The notes beneath the pieces are model-generated. The model was not told the DNA's origin and ran no database searches. It saw only the letters and a list, made by a program, of their open reading frames with translations. Shown here piece by piece: positions 18,601 to 26,380 of a stretch of DNA of 64,000 nt. The stretch is taken from positions 62,001 to 126,000 of the forward strand of contig JAEYOE010000033.1 of NCBI GenBank assembly GCA_023412005.1. Reading direction: 5' to 3'. The position numbers and the translations under genes were made by a program. The stretch's first letter is position 1. Each line of letters opens with the position of its first letter. Source of the stretch: Bacillota bacterium. Its GTDB lineage: Bacteria > Bacillota > Clostridia > Christensenellales > SZUA-584.

Positions 18601-18803
18601 TACATAGATGTCAAGGCTTGCCCATTGGTGTACCCGGGCGACGCTGACGGAAGACTCAGAAAATCTTTAAGCTTATTGTATTCATAATCATCGTAATTCT
18701 CTCCGCCTTCGTCATAAGCGAAAGCGGTTGAGGGCAGCAGACTGATTACAAGCATCAAGCAAAGCATCATGCTTATCAGTTTTAATTTTGGATTTCTACT
18801 CAT
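15681..18803 (-). CDS. Large secreted LRR / InlB-repeat / SprB / BIG2 surface protein
   Basis: A 1040-residue exported protein. After a signal peptide (ending near STAFAYDEG), about residues 120-540 are leucine-rich repeats of the form LxxLxCSxNxLxxLDVSxN. An InlB-type B repeat follows (VSFDTDGG...GYTFGGWY...TLYAKW). A SprB-like repeat (ITASGGNSGAYLYSIDGG...AAGTYT) and three BIG2 Ig-like domains (SSNPxVAxV signatures) form the last 350 residues. No LPxTG motif or S-layer domain is visible, so attachment is unclear. The C-terminal 350-400 residues closely match those of the protein at 32436-36659. Likely an adhesin or matrix-binding protein. A promoter at 18883-18911 and a palindrome near its start site lie upstream. 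Confidence 0.88.
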   Translation of the reverse strand: MSRNPKLKLISMMLCLMLVISLLPSTAFAYDEGGENYDDYEYNKLKDFLSLPSASPGYTNGQALTSMYDKDSPSSWPGITWESYLEGSENVLHVKEISWTSVSLDGDLDLSDFVYLESFIANYNHIDSLKVDNDKALETLNCSGTHLVDFNGNVKNVGITSLDLSTNTALQSLNCSENALTALDVSDNINLMWLKCNNNQIPVLELSSLNALEELECDYNLIAALDTSAAGASLKKLCCGNNEISSLTLTGNTGLEKLYCNNNKLTGTLDLENRASLDILDCGFNELTALVTNGCTNLRILSCIDNQISSLDIANCTVLDKLFCSGNSLSALDVNANTKLTELTCEDNKLKSLPVSANTKLRKLYCDNNEISSLDVSANRDLLQLGCSDNNLSELSINANINLNCLDCSKNKITGLDVSINTALAELYCEDNLITTLDVDNNTSLRDLECSGNRLGTLDVTKNTLLQVLECSNTGLSALDVTKNVSLSGLNCSRNQLSSLDLTHNAQLSTLDVSSNRLSSLDLSRFILVIIDCTDNPLTDLKAAIPYDLDKTSAMELRANGEGYVGLYFIWSDESEENMYVEAVPKTGETFLNWTDAANVTVSTSAKYAYKYNTAYILTANFPYVVSFDTDGGSTVAKQSVPPGGRVSKPADPVKTGYTFGGWYKQRELTSAWNFGDDTVTANTTLYAKWMKLTDTHTLIPVSISCTKADATLYGAANGNITITASGGNSGAYLYSIDGGASWGSANSFSVAAGTYTAAACDAANKGNGQMQTVMVGQPPSRGNVPATKVPSKTNAGTAVTLIPPAAPKGYTVQSVTYTSSNPAIASVDSNGNVTFLAGGKVTIITKVVSQTVDKKGRVKTKTTTIKKTITVQQPVSWISLNLADTTIARTQKVKLTASIAPGTASNKKLTWKSSNPKVAAVSSAGVVTGKTGGAAVITCTAKDGSGVSVSCTVTVTPIYPAGLKMSKAALTLKTGKTAALKATIAPKNTDYKTVTWASSNPAVATVDAKGKVKAIATGTATIAATTSNGITAVCTVTVQ

Positions 18804-18862
18804 TTTATTCTTCCTTTTCTATTATAAATGGTTGCATATGAATTGAGTTGAAGAAAGTAATC

Positions 18863-18911
18863 GCAACTAAATTGTTGCAATTAATGTACCATTTTGTTTT
18901 ATTATTGTCAA
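18863..18911 (-). promoter_or_regulatory. Promoter and possible operator of the LRR surface protein gene
   Basis: On the minus strand TTGACA (18906-18911), a 17-base spacer and TACATT (18883-18888). The palindrome GCAAC-N6-GTTGC (18863-18878) falls just downstream of the -10, a position where a repressor would block initiation. Confidence 0.6.
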
Positions 18912-19017
18912 TAATGGATGTTTGTGTCGTATTGAGGATTGAATTGTAATTACATCAACAAGGATAAGGAATATGGTAAAAGGCAAAGAATCGTCTGACG
19001 TTGATAGCTGCTATTTA

Positions 19018-19153
19018 GGCTTCTTCTCGAGGAGAAGGCTTTCATAAGTCATCCTAATTTTATCTTATATAAAGTATAGTCTATCGCGAAAGCCTTTTCA
19101 TAGCTGAAGCTTTTGGAACCCGGCATTACCAAAGGGTATTCTTTAGACAAAAA
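19018..19153. repeat. Dispersed repeat, family 2, copy A
   Basis: About 135 bases beginning with a CTTCTC/GAGAAG hairpin and ending with TTTTGGAACCCGGCATTACC and TAGACAAAAAAA. A second copy is at 39781-39920. In both the A-run is shared with the T-tract of a minus-strand terminator. The rest of the 18804-19255 gap holds the LRR gene promoter and the nrdDG terminator; no gene is seen. Confidence 0.7.
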
Positions 19154-19179
19154 AAGCCCTGCGAAGCCGCAAAGCTTTT
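19148..19179 (-). terminator. Terminator of nrdDG
   Basis: Minus-strand AGCTTTGCG/CGCAGGGCT stem with a three-to-four-base loop, two G-U pairs and a T7 tail, about 80 bases after the nrdG stop. Confidence 0.85.
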
Positions 19180-19255
19180 CGTTGTCAGAATGCTTATTCT
19201 TTGAAGAGAAGCTCGGTATAAACATGCAGCCCGGGCTGGCAACGTCTCAATGATA

Positions 19256-19744
19256 TCAGTCGCCTGTTTGCGGCGCGCCGTTTTTCAAGTTGATAATGCG
19301 CTGGTTTCGGCTGCCCCGAAACGTCAGCGACAAATCCTTCTGCGCCAGAATAAACGGTCCATCTATCAGCGTATCGGTTTGCGCCAGCAATGCGTTAATG
19401 CCTTGCTGCTGCATTTGCTGCAGCTCCTCATACCGGTACCCCGTGTAAACCGTGACATCAAGCCCTTTGCCGTGCACACGCCTTGCCAGTTCAGCCAGCG
19501 GCTCCGGCTGGCAAAAAGGCTCTCCGCCGCTGAAGGTGACTCCCTTCAGCAGAGGGTTTTCGCAGATTTGCGCATACAGCTCATCAATGCTGAGCAGCCT
19601 TCCGCCGTCGAATGGATGCGACTCAGGATTATGGCAGCCGGGGCAATGATGCGGACAGCCCTGCACGAATATAACGTACCGAATGCCCTCACCATCCACA
19701 ATAGATTCTTGCTCTAGGCCGTAAACCTTCAGCTCAGAGGCCAT
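19256..19744 (-). CDS. nrdG: Anaerobic ribonucleotide reductase activating protein (radical SAM)
   Basis: A 162-residue radical SAM activase that generates the glycyl radical on NrdD. The iron-sulfur motif CPHHCPGCHN (family CxxxCxxC) is present, followed by TFSGGEPFCQPE. The ATG at 19744 lies inside nrdD (11-base overlap); the open frame extends further upstream, but that part is nrdD coding in another frame. Short length is normal for NrdG. It is co-transcribed with nrdD and followed by a clear terminator. Confidence 0.95.
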   Translation of the reverse strand: MASELKVYGLEQESIVDGEGIRYVIFVQGCPHHCPGCHNPESHPFDGGRLLSIDELYAQICENPLLKGVTFSGGEPFCQPEPLAELARRVHGKGLDVTVYTGYRYEELQQMQQQGINALLAQTDTLIDGPFILAQKDLSLTFRGSRNQRIINLKNGAPQTGD

Positions 19745-22049
19745 GCTTAATTCTCTCTCCCTCTTCGGAGCGTTTGGCATTGTTCCATCTGTCGATGGTT
19801 CCCACGAGGTATCCCGTGATTCGGCGGATACGCTCAAACTTCGGCGCGCCATCGGCTTCACCCCGTCCGCAGCCCGGGCAAACATTGTCTATAATGCCGT
19901 TATAGCCGCACACAGGGTCGCGGTCTACCGGGTGGTTCACCGAGCCATAACCGATGCCGCTTTCCTTCATAAAACGGATGATCGCTTCAAACGCCTGCAG
20001 ATTACGTGACGTGTCGCCGTCAAGCTCAACGTAGCTGATATGCCCCGCGTTGGCCAGCGCATGATACGGGGCTTCCAGCGTTATTTTCCGATGCGCTTTG
20101 ATCGGAAAATAAACAGGCACATGAAACGAATTCGTATAGTAATCGCGGTCTGTCACGCCCTCAATCACACCGTATTTCTTTTTGTCCATATTCACAAAGC
20201 GCCCCGACAAGCCTTCTGCGGGCGTTGCGAGCAGCGTAAAGTTAAGCCCTGTACGCTGGCTTTCCTCATCCATACGCTGGCGCATGCGGCTGATAATTTG
20301 AAGGCCGATTCGCTGGCTTTCTTCGCTTTCACCGTGGTGCTGACCCACCAGCACCTTCAGGCATTCCGCAAGCCCGATGAAGCCGACACTCAGTGTACCA
20401 TGCATTAAAACGTCCGCTATACTGTCCTCAGGCCCCAGCTTTTCACTATCAATCCACACGCCTTGCCCCATTAAAAATGGATAATTGTATACCTTCTTGG
20501 TGCACTGAATTTTAAAACGGTGTACCAACTGGCGAATGGTCAGTTCCATCCTCTCGTCCAATATCTTGTAAAACCGGTCAATATTGCGGTTTGCCTCAAT
20601 GCCTATACGCGGCAGATTGATCGATGTAAAGCTTAAGTTCCCCCGCCCGCAGGTGGTTTCCCTGTTATTATCATGCACATTTCCCATCACGCGCGTTCGG
20701 CAGCCCATATAAGCCACTTCGGTATCGTAGTCGCCCTCTTTGTAGTATTGCAGGTTAAACGGCGCGTCCAGAAAACTGAAATTCGGGAACAAACGCTTGG
20801 CGCTGACTTGCATGGCAAGCTGAAACAAGTCGTAGCCGGGGTCGTCCTGATTATAGTTAATACCTTCCTTCACCTTGAAAATTTGAACCGGAAAAATAGG
20901 CGTTTCTCCATCACCAAGCCCTGCTTGCGTGGCAAGCAGCAAGTTCTTAATCACCATGCGGCCCTCGGGGGACGTATCGGTTCCGTAATTGATAGAGCTG
21001 AACGGCACTTGCGCGCCCGCTCTGGAATTCATCGTGTTCAGATTATGTATCAGGGCCTCCATCGCCTGGTACGTTCTCCGATCGGTATCGTCTATGGCAC
21101 CCTGCCGTGCAAAACGATGAGCTTTGGCAGCCTCCTTAGCGCCCAAAGCAGCCGGAGACTTTGTTAAAATCTCAGCAATTCTGCTGCCATATGCATCGTC
21201 ATTCCCCAGAGAAATTTCATTGATACCGTCACATGCCGTTTTCACCAGAGAATCGACAACGTCTTTATCCATGCCGTGCGCTGCCTGCAGATACCGTGAC
21301 AGCTCTTTGATATACGCTTTTCGGAACGTTTTTTTCACGCCCGGTGCCATGCTGTAGTCAAAATTAGGTATGCTCTGCCCGCCATGCATTTCATTCTGAT
21401 TGGCCTGAATGGCAATACAAGCAAGAGAGGTATATGAACCGATATCATTGGGCTCACGCAGGTGTCCATGTCCGGTGCAAAAGCCGTTCTTAAACAGCTT
21501 AAGCAAATCGATCTGGCAGCAGGTTTCTGTCAGCATATAAAAATCCTGATCATGGATATGAATATCGCCGTTAATATGCGCCGCAGCAATATCCTTGGGA
21601 AGAACATCGTTGTTGACGAAGTATTTAGAGCCTTCCGACCCATATTTCAGCATCGTCCCCATCGCCGTGTCCGCATCGATATTCGCATTCTCACGTTTCA
21701 AATCCACATCCTTGGCGGCACGGTATGTGAGCTGCTTGTATATATCCATCAGGTCGCTCTCCGCCTGACGTATTTTCGTATGCTCCGCACGATATAAAAT
21801 ATACGCTTTGGCAGTTTTCGCGTAATCCGCCCGAATCAGAGTCTCCTCCACCACGTCCTGAATCTCTTCCACCGTGGGGATAGCGTTGTTTTTAATAGCA
21901 CTCGTTACAATACCCGTTAAATCATTCAGCGCCTTCTCATCCATGATTTCGTCGTGAACAGCCCGGTTCGCTTTTTCGATTGCATGTTTGATTTTGATGG
22001 CGTCAAAGGATACGACTGCGCCATTTCTTTTTTTAATCTGAGTTGCCAT
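19734..22049 (-). CDS. nrdD: Anaerobic (class III) ribonucleoside-triphosphate reductase
   Basis: A 771-residue glycyl radical enzyme that makes dNTPs without oxygen. Residues 3-95 are an ATP-cone regulatory domain (KRNGAVVSFDAIKI...). The C-terminus holds a zinc site (VCGYNG...VCPGCGR) and the glycyl radical loop RITGYLVG with Gly746 as radical residue. It overlaps nrdG. The promoter is a full-consensus one (22093-22121) and a pair of NrdR-like boxes lies directly upstream (22129-22174), so NrdR repression tied to nucleotide levels is likely. A class II enzyme (nrdJ) is also encoded in this window. Confidence 0.97.
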   Translation of the reverse strand: MATQIKKRNGAVVSFDAIKIKHAIEKANRAVHDEIMDEKALNDLTGIVTSAIKNNAIPTVEEIQDVVEETLIRADYAKTAKAYILYRAEHTKIRQAESDLMDIYKQLTYRAAKDVDLKRENANIDADTAMGTMLKYGSEGSKYFVNNDVLPKDIAAAHINGDIHIHDQDFYMLTETCCQIDLLKLFKNGFCTGHGHLREPNDIGSYTSLACIAIQANQNEMHGGQSIPNFDYSMAPGVKKTFRKAYIKELSRYLQAAHGMDKDVVDSLVKTACDGINEISLGNDDAYGSRIAEILTKSPAALGAKEAAKAHRFARQGAIDDTDRRTYQAMEALIHNLNTMNSRAGAQVPFSSINYGTDTSPEGRMVIKNLLLATQAGLGDGETPIFPVQIFKVKEGINYNQDDPGYDLFQLAMQVSAKRLFPNFSFLDAPFNLQYYKEGDYDTEVAYMGCRTRVMGNVHDNNRETTCGRGNLSFTSINLPRIGIEANRNIDRFYKILDERMELTIRQLVHRFKIQCTKKVYNYPFLMGQGVWIDSEKLGPEDSIADVLMHGTLSVGFIGLAECLKVLVGQHHGESEESQRIGLQIISRMRQRMDEESQRTGLNFTLLATPAEGLSGRFVNMDKKKYGVIEGVTDRDYYTNSFHVPVYFPIKAHRKITLEAPYHALANAGHISYVELDGDTSRNLQAFEAIIRFMKESGIGYGSVNHPVDRDPVCGYNGIIDNVCPGCGRGEADGAPKFERIRRITGYLVGTIDRWNNAKRSEEGERIKHGL

Positions 22050-22092
22050 ATTTCATCCTCTTAATAATTATTCGCATTTAAAGGGTGATGCT

Positions 22093-22121
22093 ATTATATT
22101 TGTGATTGCGTATCATGTCAA
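22093..22121 (-). promoter_or_regulatory. Perfect-consensus promoter of nrdDG
   Basis: Minus-strand TTGACA (22116-22121), 17-base spacer, TATAAT (22093-22098). It leaves a leader of about 35-40 bases to the ATG at 22049. Confidence 0.9.
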
Positions 22122-22128
22122 TACGATA

Positions 22129-22174
22129 CCACAATATTTTGTGTCCATTCTCATATTCGTATCTATATATGGTT
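22129..22174 (-). promoter_or_regulatory. Pair of NrdR-like boxes upstream of nrdDG
   Basis: ACACAAAATATTGTGG (22129-22144) and AACCATATATAGATAC (22159-22174), read on the minus strand, are 30 bases apart centre to centre. The known NrdR box is a 16-bp ACAC-A/T-rich-GTGT palindrome usually paired at about three helical turns. The first box is strong, the second weaker. The remainder of the 22050-22521 gap shows no gene. Confidence 0.65.
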
Positions 22175-22473
22175 TATTTGTGCAGGTTTGCTTGAAGTTA
22201 AATAATAAATATAAATTTGATGGATCATTAATTGAACTAATACTCAACTATTGGTTTCTCGAAGAGAAGCTGTCGCCGACAGGCGATGTGATGCGATGTT
22301 TGTATTGTGTGCTTAATCACCAACTTATCATCTTTAAGAAGGTTGTCACAAGACACAGAGATTACAACTTAAATAAAGCATTTTTGTCGCGAACCCATTT
22401 TACCATAGAAAACGTGTTTTGCAACCCTCCCATGGCGACTTTAGGCGGCTCTTCCCCAGCCGTTGACATTGCT

Positions 22474-22507
22474 ACAAAAAAAGGCTCTGCGAAACCGCAG
22501 AACCTTT
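22474..22507 (-). terminator. Terminator of glnN
   Basis: An 11-bp stem (22481-22491 with 22496-22506) ends in a T7 run on the minus strand, 15 bases after the glnN stop. Confidence 0.92.
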
Positions 22508-22521
22508 TGTGTTTATAAGTA

Positions 22522-24603
22522 TTACACTCTGAAGAGCAGATCGGTGTAAACCGGCACAGGCCACACATCCGCAGGGATGATCGGCTCGGTCACATCGATA
22601 ACAGCACGAAGCGCTTCCATACCGCTCACCACGTTCTCACGGAATTTGAGCGCTGTTTCAAGCGCATCTTTGCCTTCGGCCGATGCAACGGCGCTCTTCA
22701 GCGAGCTCAGCGCCGCATCCATCGCGTCTGCCAGCTCATTGACCTTCACAAGACGCGTTTTTGCCGTTTTGCTTCCCGCTTTATCGGCGATCTCGGAAAG
22801 TTTAAGCGCGTAACCCAGCACAGCGGGCAGCAGCAAACGTTCGGTCATATCGATGAGCGTTAAAGCTTCCACGTTGATGGTCTTTGTGTAGTTGTCCAGA
22901 AGAATTTCATAGCGCGATTCAATTTCCTTCTCATTGAGTACGCCCATCTTTTCAAACACGAGCTTGTTCTTCTCAGCAAGGATCTCTTTGATAGCGAGCA
23001 CGGTGTTTCCGATGTTTGGCAGACCGCGTTTCGCAGCTTCGACGACCCATTCTTCCGAATAGTTGTTGCCGTTGAAGATGATACGCTGATGCTTTTTAAA
23101 GATGTCTCTGATCGCATCCATCGCGGCTGCCGGTACGTCGCTTGCTTTTTCCAGCTTGTCAGCGATTTCGCTGAGTGCCTGAGCCACGATGGTGTTGATC
23201 GTGAAGCAGGCTTCCGCAACGTTCTGAGACGAGCCGCACATACGGAACTCGAACTTGTTGCCGGTGAAGGCAAACGGCGACGTCCGGTTACGGTCGGTTG
23301 CGTCTTCTGTAATCACAGGCAGCGAATTAATACCGAGATTGGTTTTCACACGGCCATTGTCAACATAGGTGTTGCCGCTGATAATCGATTCGATAATGCT
23401 GTTAAGCTCCTTGCCGACGAACATGGAGATGATAGCCGGAGGCGCTTCGTTGGCACCCAAACGGTGATCGTTTCCTGCGCTTGCAACGGAGAGGCGAAGG
23501 ATTTCCGAGTATTCATCCACAGCCTTAATAACCGCAGCTAAGAAAATCAGGAACTGTTCGTTTTCAATCGGTTTCATACCGGGTTCCAGCAGGTTGATGC
23601 CGTCGTTGGTCGCCATAGACCAGTTGATGTGCTTGCCGCTGCCGTTAACGCCCGCGAACGGCTTTTCGTGCAACAGAGCCGTAAGGCCGTGCTTTTTGGC
23701 GATGCGCTTCATCATTTCCATCACCAGTAGGTTGTGGTCTGCCGCCATGCTGGCCGGGTCGAATATAATCGCCAGCTCGTGCTGAGCCGGAGCCACTTCA
23801 TTGTGCTTGGTTTTGGCTGTGATGCCCAGCTTCCAAAGCTCGGTATCAAGATCGTGCATGAAATCGCATATCTTGTTGCGCAAACGGCCGAAATACTGAT
23901 CTTCCAGCTCCTGGCCTTTGGGCGGCATGGCGCCAAACAGTGTGCGGCCGGTCAGCATCAGGTCGAGACGCTTGTTATAAAGCTCACGGTTGATGATGAA
24001 ATATTCCTGCTCCGGGCCGACGGTGGAGACAACCTGACGGGATGTGGTGTTACCCAACACCTTAAGAACGCGCAGGGCCTGTGTGCTCAGCGCCTCTACG
24101 CTTCTCAGCAACGGCGCTTTCTTGTCGAGAATCTCGCCGGTGTACGAGAAGAATGCAGTCGGGATATACAGTGTGCCCTCTCTCACAAACGCATGAGACG
24201 TGCAGTCCCAAGCTGTGTAGCCTCTGGCTGCGGCGGTTTCGCGCAGGCCGCCCGACGGGAACGACGATGCGTCCGGCTCGCCTTTGATGAGCTCTTTGCC
24301 CGAGAATTCCATGATGACCTTGCCGTCTCCGCACGGAGAAATGAACGCGTCATGTTTTTCGGCTGTGATACCGGTCATCGGCTGGAACCAGTGTGTAAAA
24401 TGTGTGGCCCCTTTCTCAAGAGCCCAAGCCTTCATCGCGGATGCAACTTCATCGGCGATCGAAGAATCGAGGGCAAAACCGGATTCAATGGTCTGTTTGA
24501 GGATTTTTACTGTGGCTTTTGATAACCGTGATTTCATCACGGATTCATTGAAGACATATTCCCCAAATATTTCTTCTGGTGATAAAAACTTCTCGTTTGC
24601 CAT
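22522..24603 (-). CDS. glnN: Type III glutamine synthetase
   Basis: A 693-residue ATP-dependent glutamine synthetase of the GSIII class, much longer than GSI (about 450). GSIII landmarks are the N-terminal block around HWFQPMTGITAEKHDAF and the catalytic segments GPEQEYF, KHNEVAPAQHE, HEKPFAGVNGSGKH and NDHRLGANEAPPAI. It assimilates ammonium and probably forms a dodecamer. The start is supported by AGGAGG. The leader contains a terminator-like hairpin right before the binding site (24617-24656), which suggests attenuation control. It is monocistronic, with its own promoter and terminator. Confidence 0.95.
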   Translation of the reverse strand: MANEKFLSPEEIFGEYVFNESVMKSRLSKATVKILKQTIESGFALDSSIADEVASAMKAWALEKGATHFTHWFQPMTGITAEKHDAFISPCGDGKVIMEFSGKELIKGEPDASSFPSGGLRETAAARGYTAWDCTSHAFVREGTLYIPTAFFSYTGEILDKKAPLLRSVEALSTQALRVLKVLGNTTSRQVVSTVGPEQEYFIINRELYNKRLDLMLTGRTLFGAMPPKGQELEDQYFGRLRNKICDFMHDLDTELWKLGITAKTKHNEVAPAQHELAIIFDPASMAADHNLLVMEMMKRIAKKHGLTALLHEKPFAGVNGSGKHINWSMATNDGINLLEPGMKPIENEQFLIFLAAVIKAVDEYSEILRLSVASAGNDHRLGANEAPPAIISMFVGKELNSIIESIISGNTYVDNGRVKTNLGINSLPVITEDATDRNRTSPFAFTGNKFEFRMCGSSQNVAEACFTINTIVAQALSEIADKLEKASDVPAAAMDAIRDIFKKHQRIIFNGNNYSEEWVVEAAKRGLPNIGNTVLAIKEILAEKNKLVFEKMGVLNEKEIESRYEILLDNYTKTINVEALTLIDMTERLLLPAVLGYALKLSEIADKAGSKTAKTRLVKVNELADAMDAALSSLKSAVASAEGKDALETALKFRENVVSGMEALRAVIDVTEPIIPADVWPVPVYTDLLFRV

Positions 24604-24616
24604 GACTTATACCTCC

Positions 24617-24656
24617 TAAAATAAAAGACGCTTCACGAAATAAATCGTGAAACGCC
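24617..24656 (-). promoter_or_regulatory. Attenuator-like hairpin in the glnN leader
   Basis: Minus strand: a 10-bp stem (24645-24654 with 24629-24638, one G-U pair) with a TTTATT-type loop, followed by TCTTTTATTTT and then AGGAGG. It is a complete intrinsic terminator placed between promoter and gene. Confidence 0.65.
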
Positions 24657-24680
24657 CTTGTTACACTTATTATATATTAT

Positions 24681-24708
24681 ATTTTAATCGGAAATTCGTG
24701 ATTGTCAA
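24681..24708 (-). promoter_or_regulatory. Predicted glnN promoter
   Basis: Minus-strand TTGACA (24703-24708), 16-base spacer, TAAAAT (24681-24686). The 24709-24911 stretch beyond it contains no gene I can support. Confidence 0.6.
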
Positions 24709-24911
24709 CATCAATATAAAGTTTTTATAGCAAAAATTACACTCTGGCACAATTTTCCGTCCATCTTTTTGTGCTCTGCTAAAAAAATGCGCCGTGACAA
24801 TCCGATTTTATGAAAAAAAGCACGCCTGTGCAGGACTTTCAGAGTCTTGATAACCCTTTTCAGTCATCGCTTTGTATGCGAAGCGACTGCGATGATGCTA
24901 CCCAGACGGCA

Positions 24912-25286
24912 TCACGGCTGTTTCTTCTGAAAAAACTGCACATTAAGACCATTTGGGTCTTTGATGCAGAAAAACCGAAAGGCCGGTGTTTCGAATGGCC
25001 CGCTGTGTACGGCGATGCCTTTGTCTTTCACAAGGGTAAGCATATCGTCTACAGACTCTACGGCAAACCCAAGTGAGATGCTCTCGCCAAAGCTAACATC
25101 ACCGATTTTGCTGTCTGCCATAAGCTCCACAAGCGTTTCGCCCTCGTGACCGTTGCCTAAGAAAGCAATTTCCATGCCGAGCCCAGCAGGAAAACGATTC
25201 AGCGTTTTGAGCTTAAGCAAACCGGTGTAAAAAGCAATTGATTCCTCCAGATTCCTGACATAGATTGTCGTCCATAAAAACTTCAT
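24912..25286 (-). CDS. VOC (glyoxalase/bleomycin-resistance) family protein
   Basis: A 124-residue vicinal-oxygen-chelate fold protein. The pattern is typical: YVRNLEESIAFYTGLL at the start, FLGNGHEGETLVELM in the middle, and FFCIKDPNGLNVQFFQ at the end, where the penultimate DPNG turn and strand are diagnostic. Metal ligands and substrate cannot be assigned with certainty. AAGGAGG lies eight bases before the ATG. The gene is divergent from the XRE regulator at 25405, which is likely to control it. Confidence 0.85.
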   Translation of the reverse strand: MKFLWTTIYVRNLEESIAFYTGLLKLKTLNRFPAGLGMEIAFLGNGHEGETLVELMADSKIGDVSFGESISLGFAVESVDDMLTLVKDKGIAVHSGPFETPAFRFFCIKDPNGLNVQFFQKKQP

Positions 25287-25404
25287 TTCATTATCCTCCT
25301 TACAGTTAATTTAAATTGAATTCTGGTATTATGTTAATACACGTTTTATAATGTGAACAGGAGCCAAATTATACTGGTATCAATACTAACAGGCAGGAAA
25401 ATAG

Positions 25405-26241
25405 ATGAGCGCAAATACAGAAAATCACCGCAGTGAAGAGCTGGCCGATTTTTTAAAAACGAGACGGGCGAAGATTTCCCCGGTGCAAGCGGGGCTGCCA
25501 GCCACGGCGCGCCGACGCACGCCGGGTCTTCGCCGCGAAGAAGTCGCTCAACTGGCGGGTATCGGCCTCACATGGTATACCTGGCTTGAACAGGGACGCG
25601 ATATCCATGTGTCTTCCTCGGTTATCGAAAGCCTTGCAAGGGTTTTGCTGCTCGATAAGCATGAGCGCATTCATCTGTATCGGCTGGCCAATCAGCCGAT
25701 GCCGTCTGAGCTTCCCGAAACCAAAGCCACTGTGGCCCCCGCACTTTTGCATGTTCTTGATCATCTGACGCTCTGCCCGTCTTTCATTGCGGACCGGCAT
25801 TGGAATGTGGTGGCTTGGAATAAAGCCGCGTGTTTTCTGTTCGGCGATTTTTGTGCCATGAGCGGCCGACAAAGAAACGTCGTCTGGGGGATGTTCACGG
25901 ATGATTATTTCAAACAGCTTTACGCCGACTGGGATCTGTACGCCAGAGTGCTGATCGGTCGGTTTCGCGCCACTTGCGGCAAATATATTGAAGACCCATG
26001 GCTGATTAGTTTTATTGAGGATTTGAAGAAAGAGAGCGCCGAATTTAAGCAATGGTGGCCGCTGCACGACATTCAGGATGACAGCAGCGTGTATAAAACG
26101 ATGAACCATCCTTCGGCCGGAACGCTGTATTTTGAGAGCAGCAGCTTTGATGTGCCCGATCAATCGGGGCTCAGATTGTTTGTGCATACTCCCCTGCCGG
26201 GAACGGACACAGCCGAAAAAATTAAAACAGCTTATCTTTAA
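25405..26241 (+). CDS. XRE-family regulator with MmyB-like ligand-binding domain
   Basis: A 278-residue regulator. Residues 10-95 form the helix-turn-helix (ADFLKTRRAKISP...RRTPGLRREEVAQLAGIGLTWYTWLEQGR), and the rest is the MmyB-type domain (GRQRNVVWGMFTDD, VGRFRA-like IGRFRATCGKY, and a Pro-rich end) that binds a small ligand, possibly a fatty acid, in known members. The family is commonest in actinobacteria, so horizontal origin is possible. It is divergent from the VOC gene with a 118-base gap that should hold both promoters. Confidence 0.88.
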   Translation: MSANTENHRSEELADFLKTRRAKISPVQAGLPATARRRTPGLRREEVAQLAGIGLTWYTWLEQGRDIHVSSSVIESLARVLLLDKHERIHLYRLANQPMPSELPETKATVAPALLHVLDHLTLCPSFIADRHWNVVAWNKAACFLFGDFCAMSGRQRNVVWGMFTDDYFKQLYADWDLYARVLIGRFRATCGKYIEDPWLISFIEDLKKESAEFKQWWPLHDIQDDSSVYKTMNHPSAGTLYFESSSFDVPDQSGLRLFVHTPLPGTDTAEKIKTAYL

Positions 26242-26380
26242 TAGGCCGCACATAAGGATTTATTAGCAGTCTCAAGGGGCTCAAGGCGCTTCAATTTTCT
26301 TTGCGCCCTTGACAGTCTCCCCTTTTGTTTTTATACTTTTTCTATTACTATTGTTTGCCATAGCATTTCGGAGGTGCATT

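Noticed and set aside
15681..18803. Internalin assignment for the LRR surface protein
   Set aside because: It has InlB-type B repeats and LRRs but no LPxTG, GW or other internalin anchoring module; calling it an internalin would overstate the evidence.
22102..22518. 138-codon plus-strand open frame between nrdD and glnN
   Set aside because: It covers the nrdDG promoter, NrdR-like boxes and the glnN terminator; composition is not protein-like.
24810..25076. 88-codon plus-strand open frame
   Set aside because: It is antisense to the well-supported VOC gene and has no family features.
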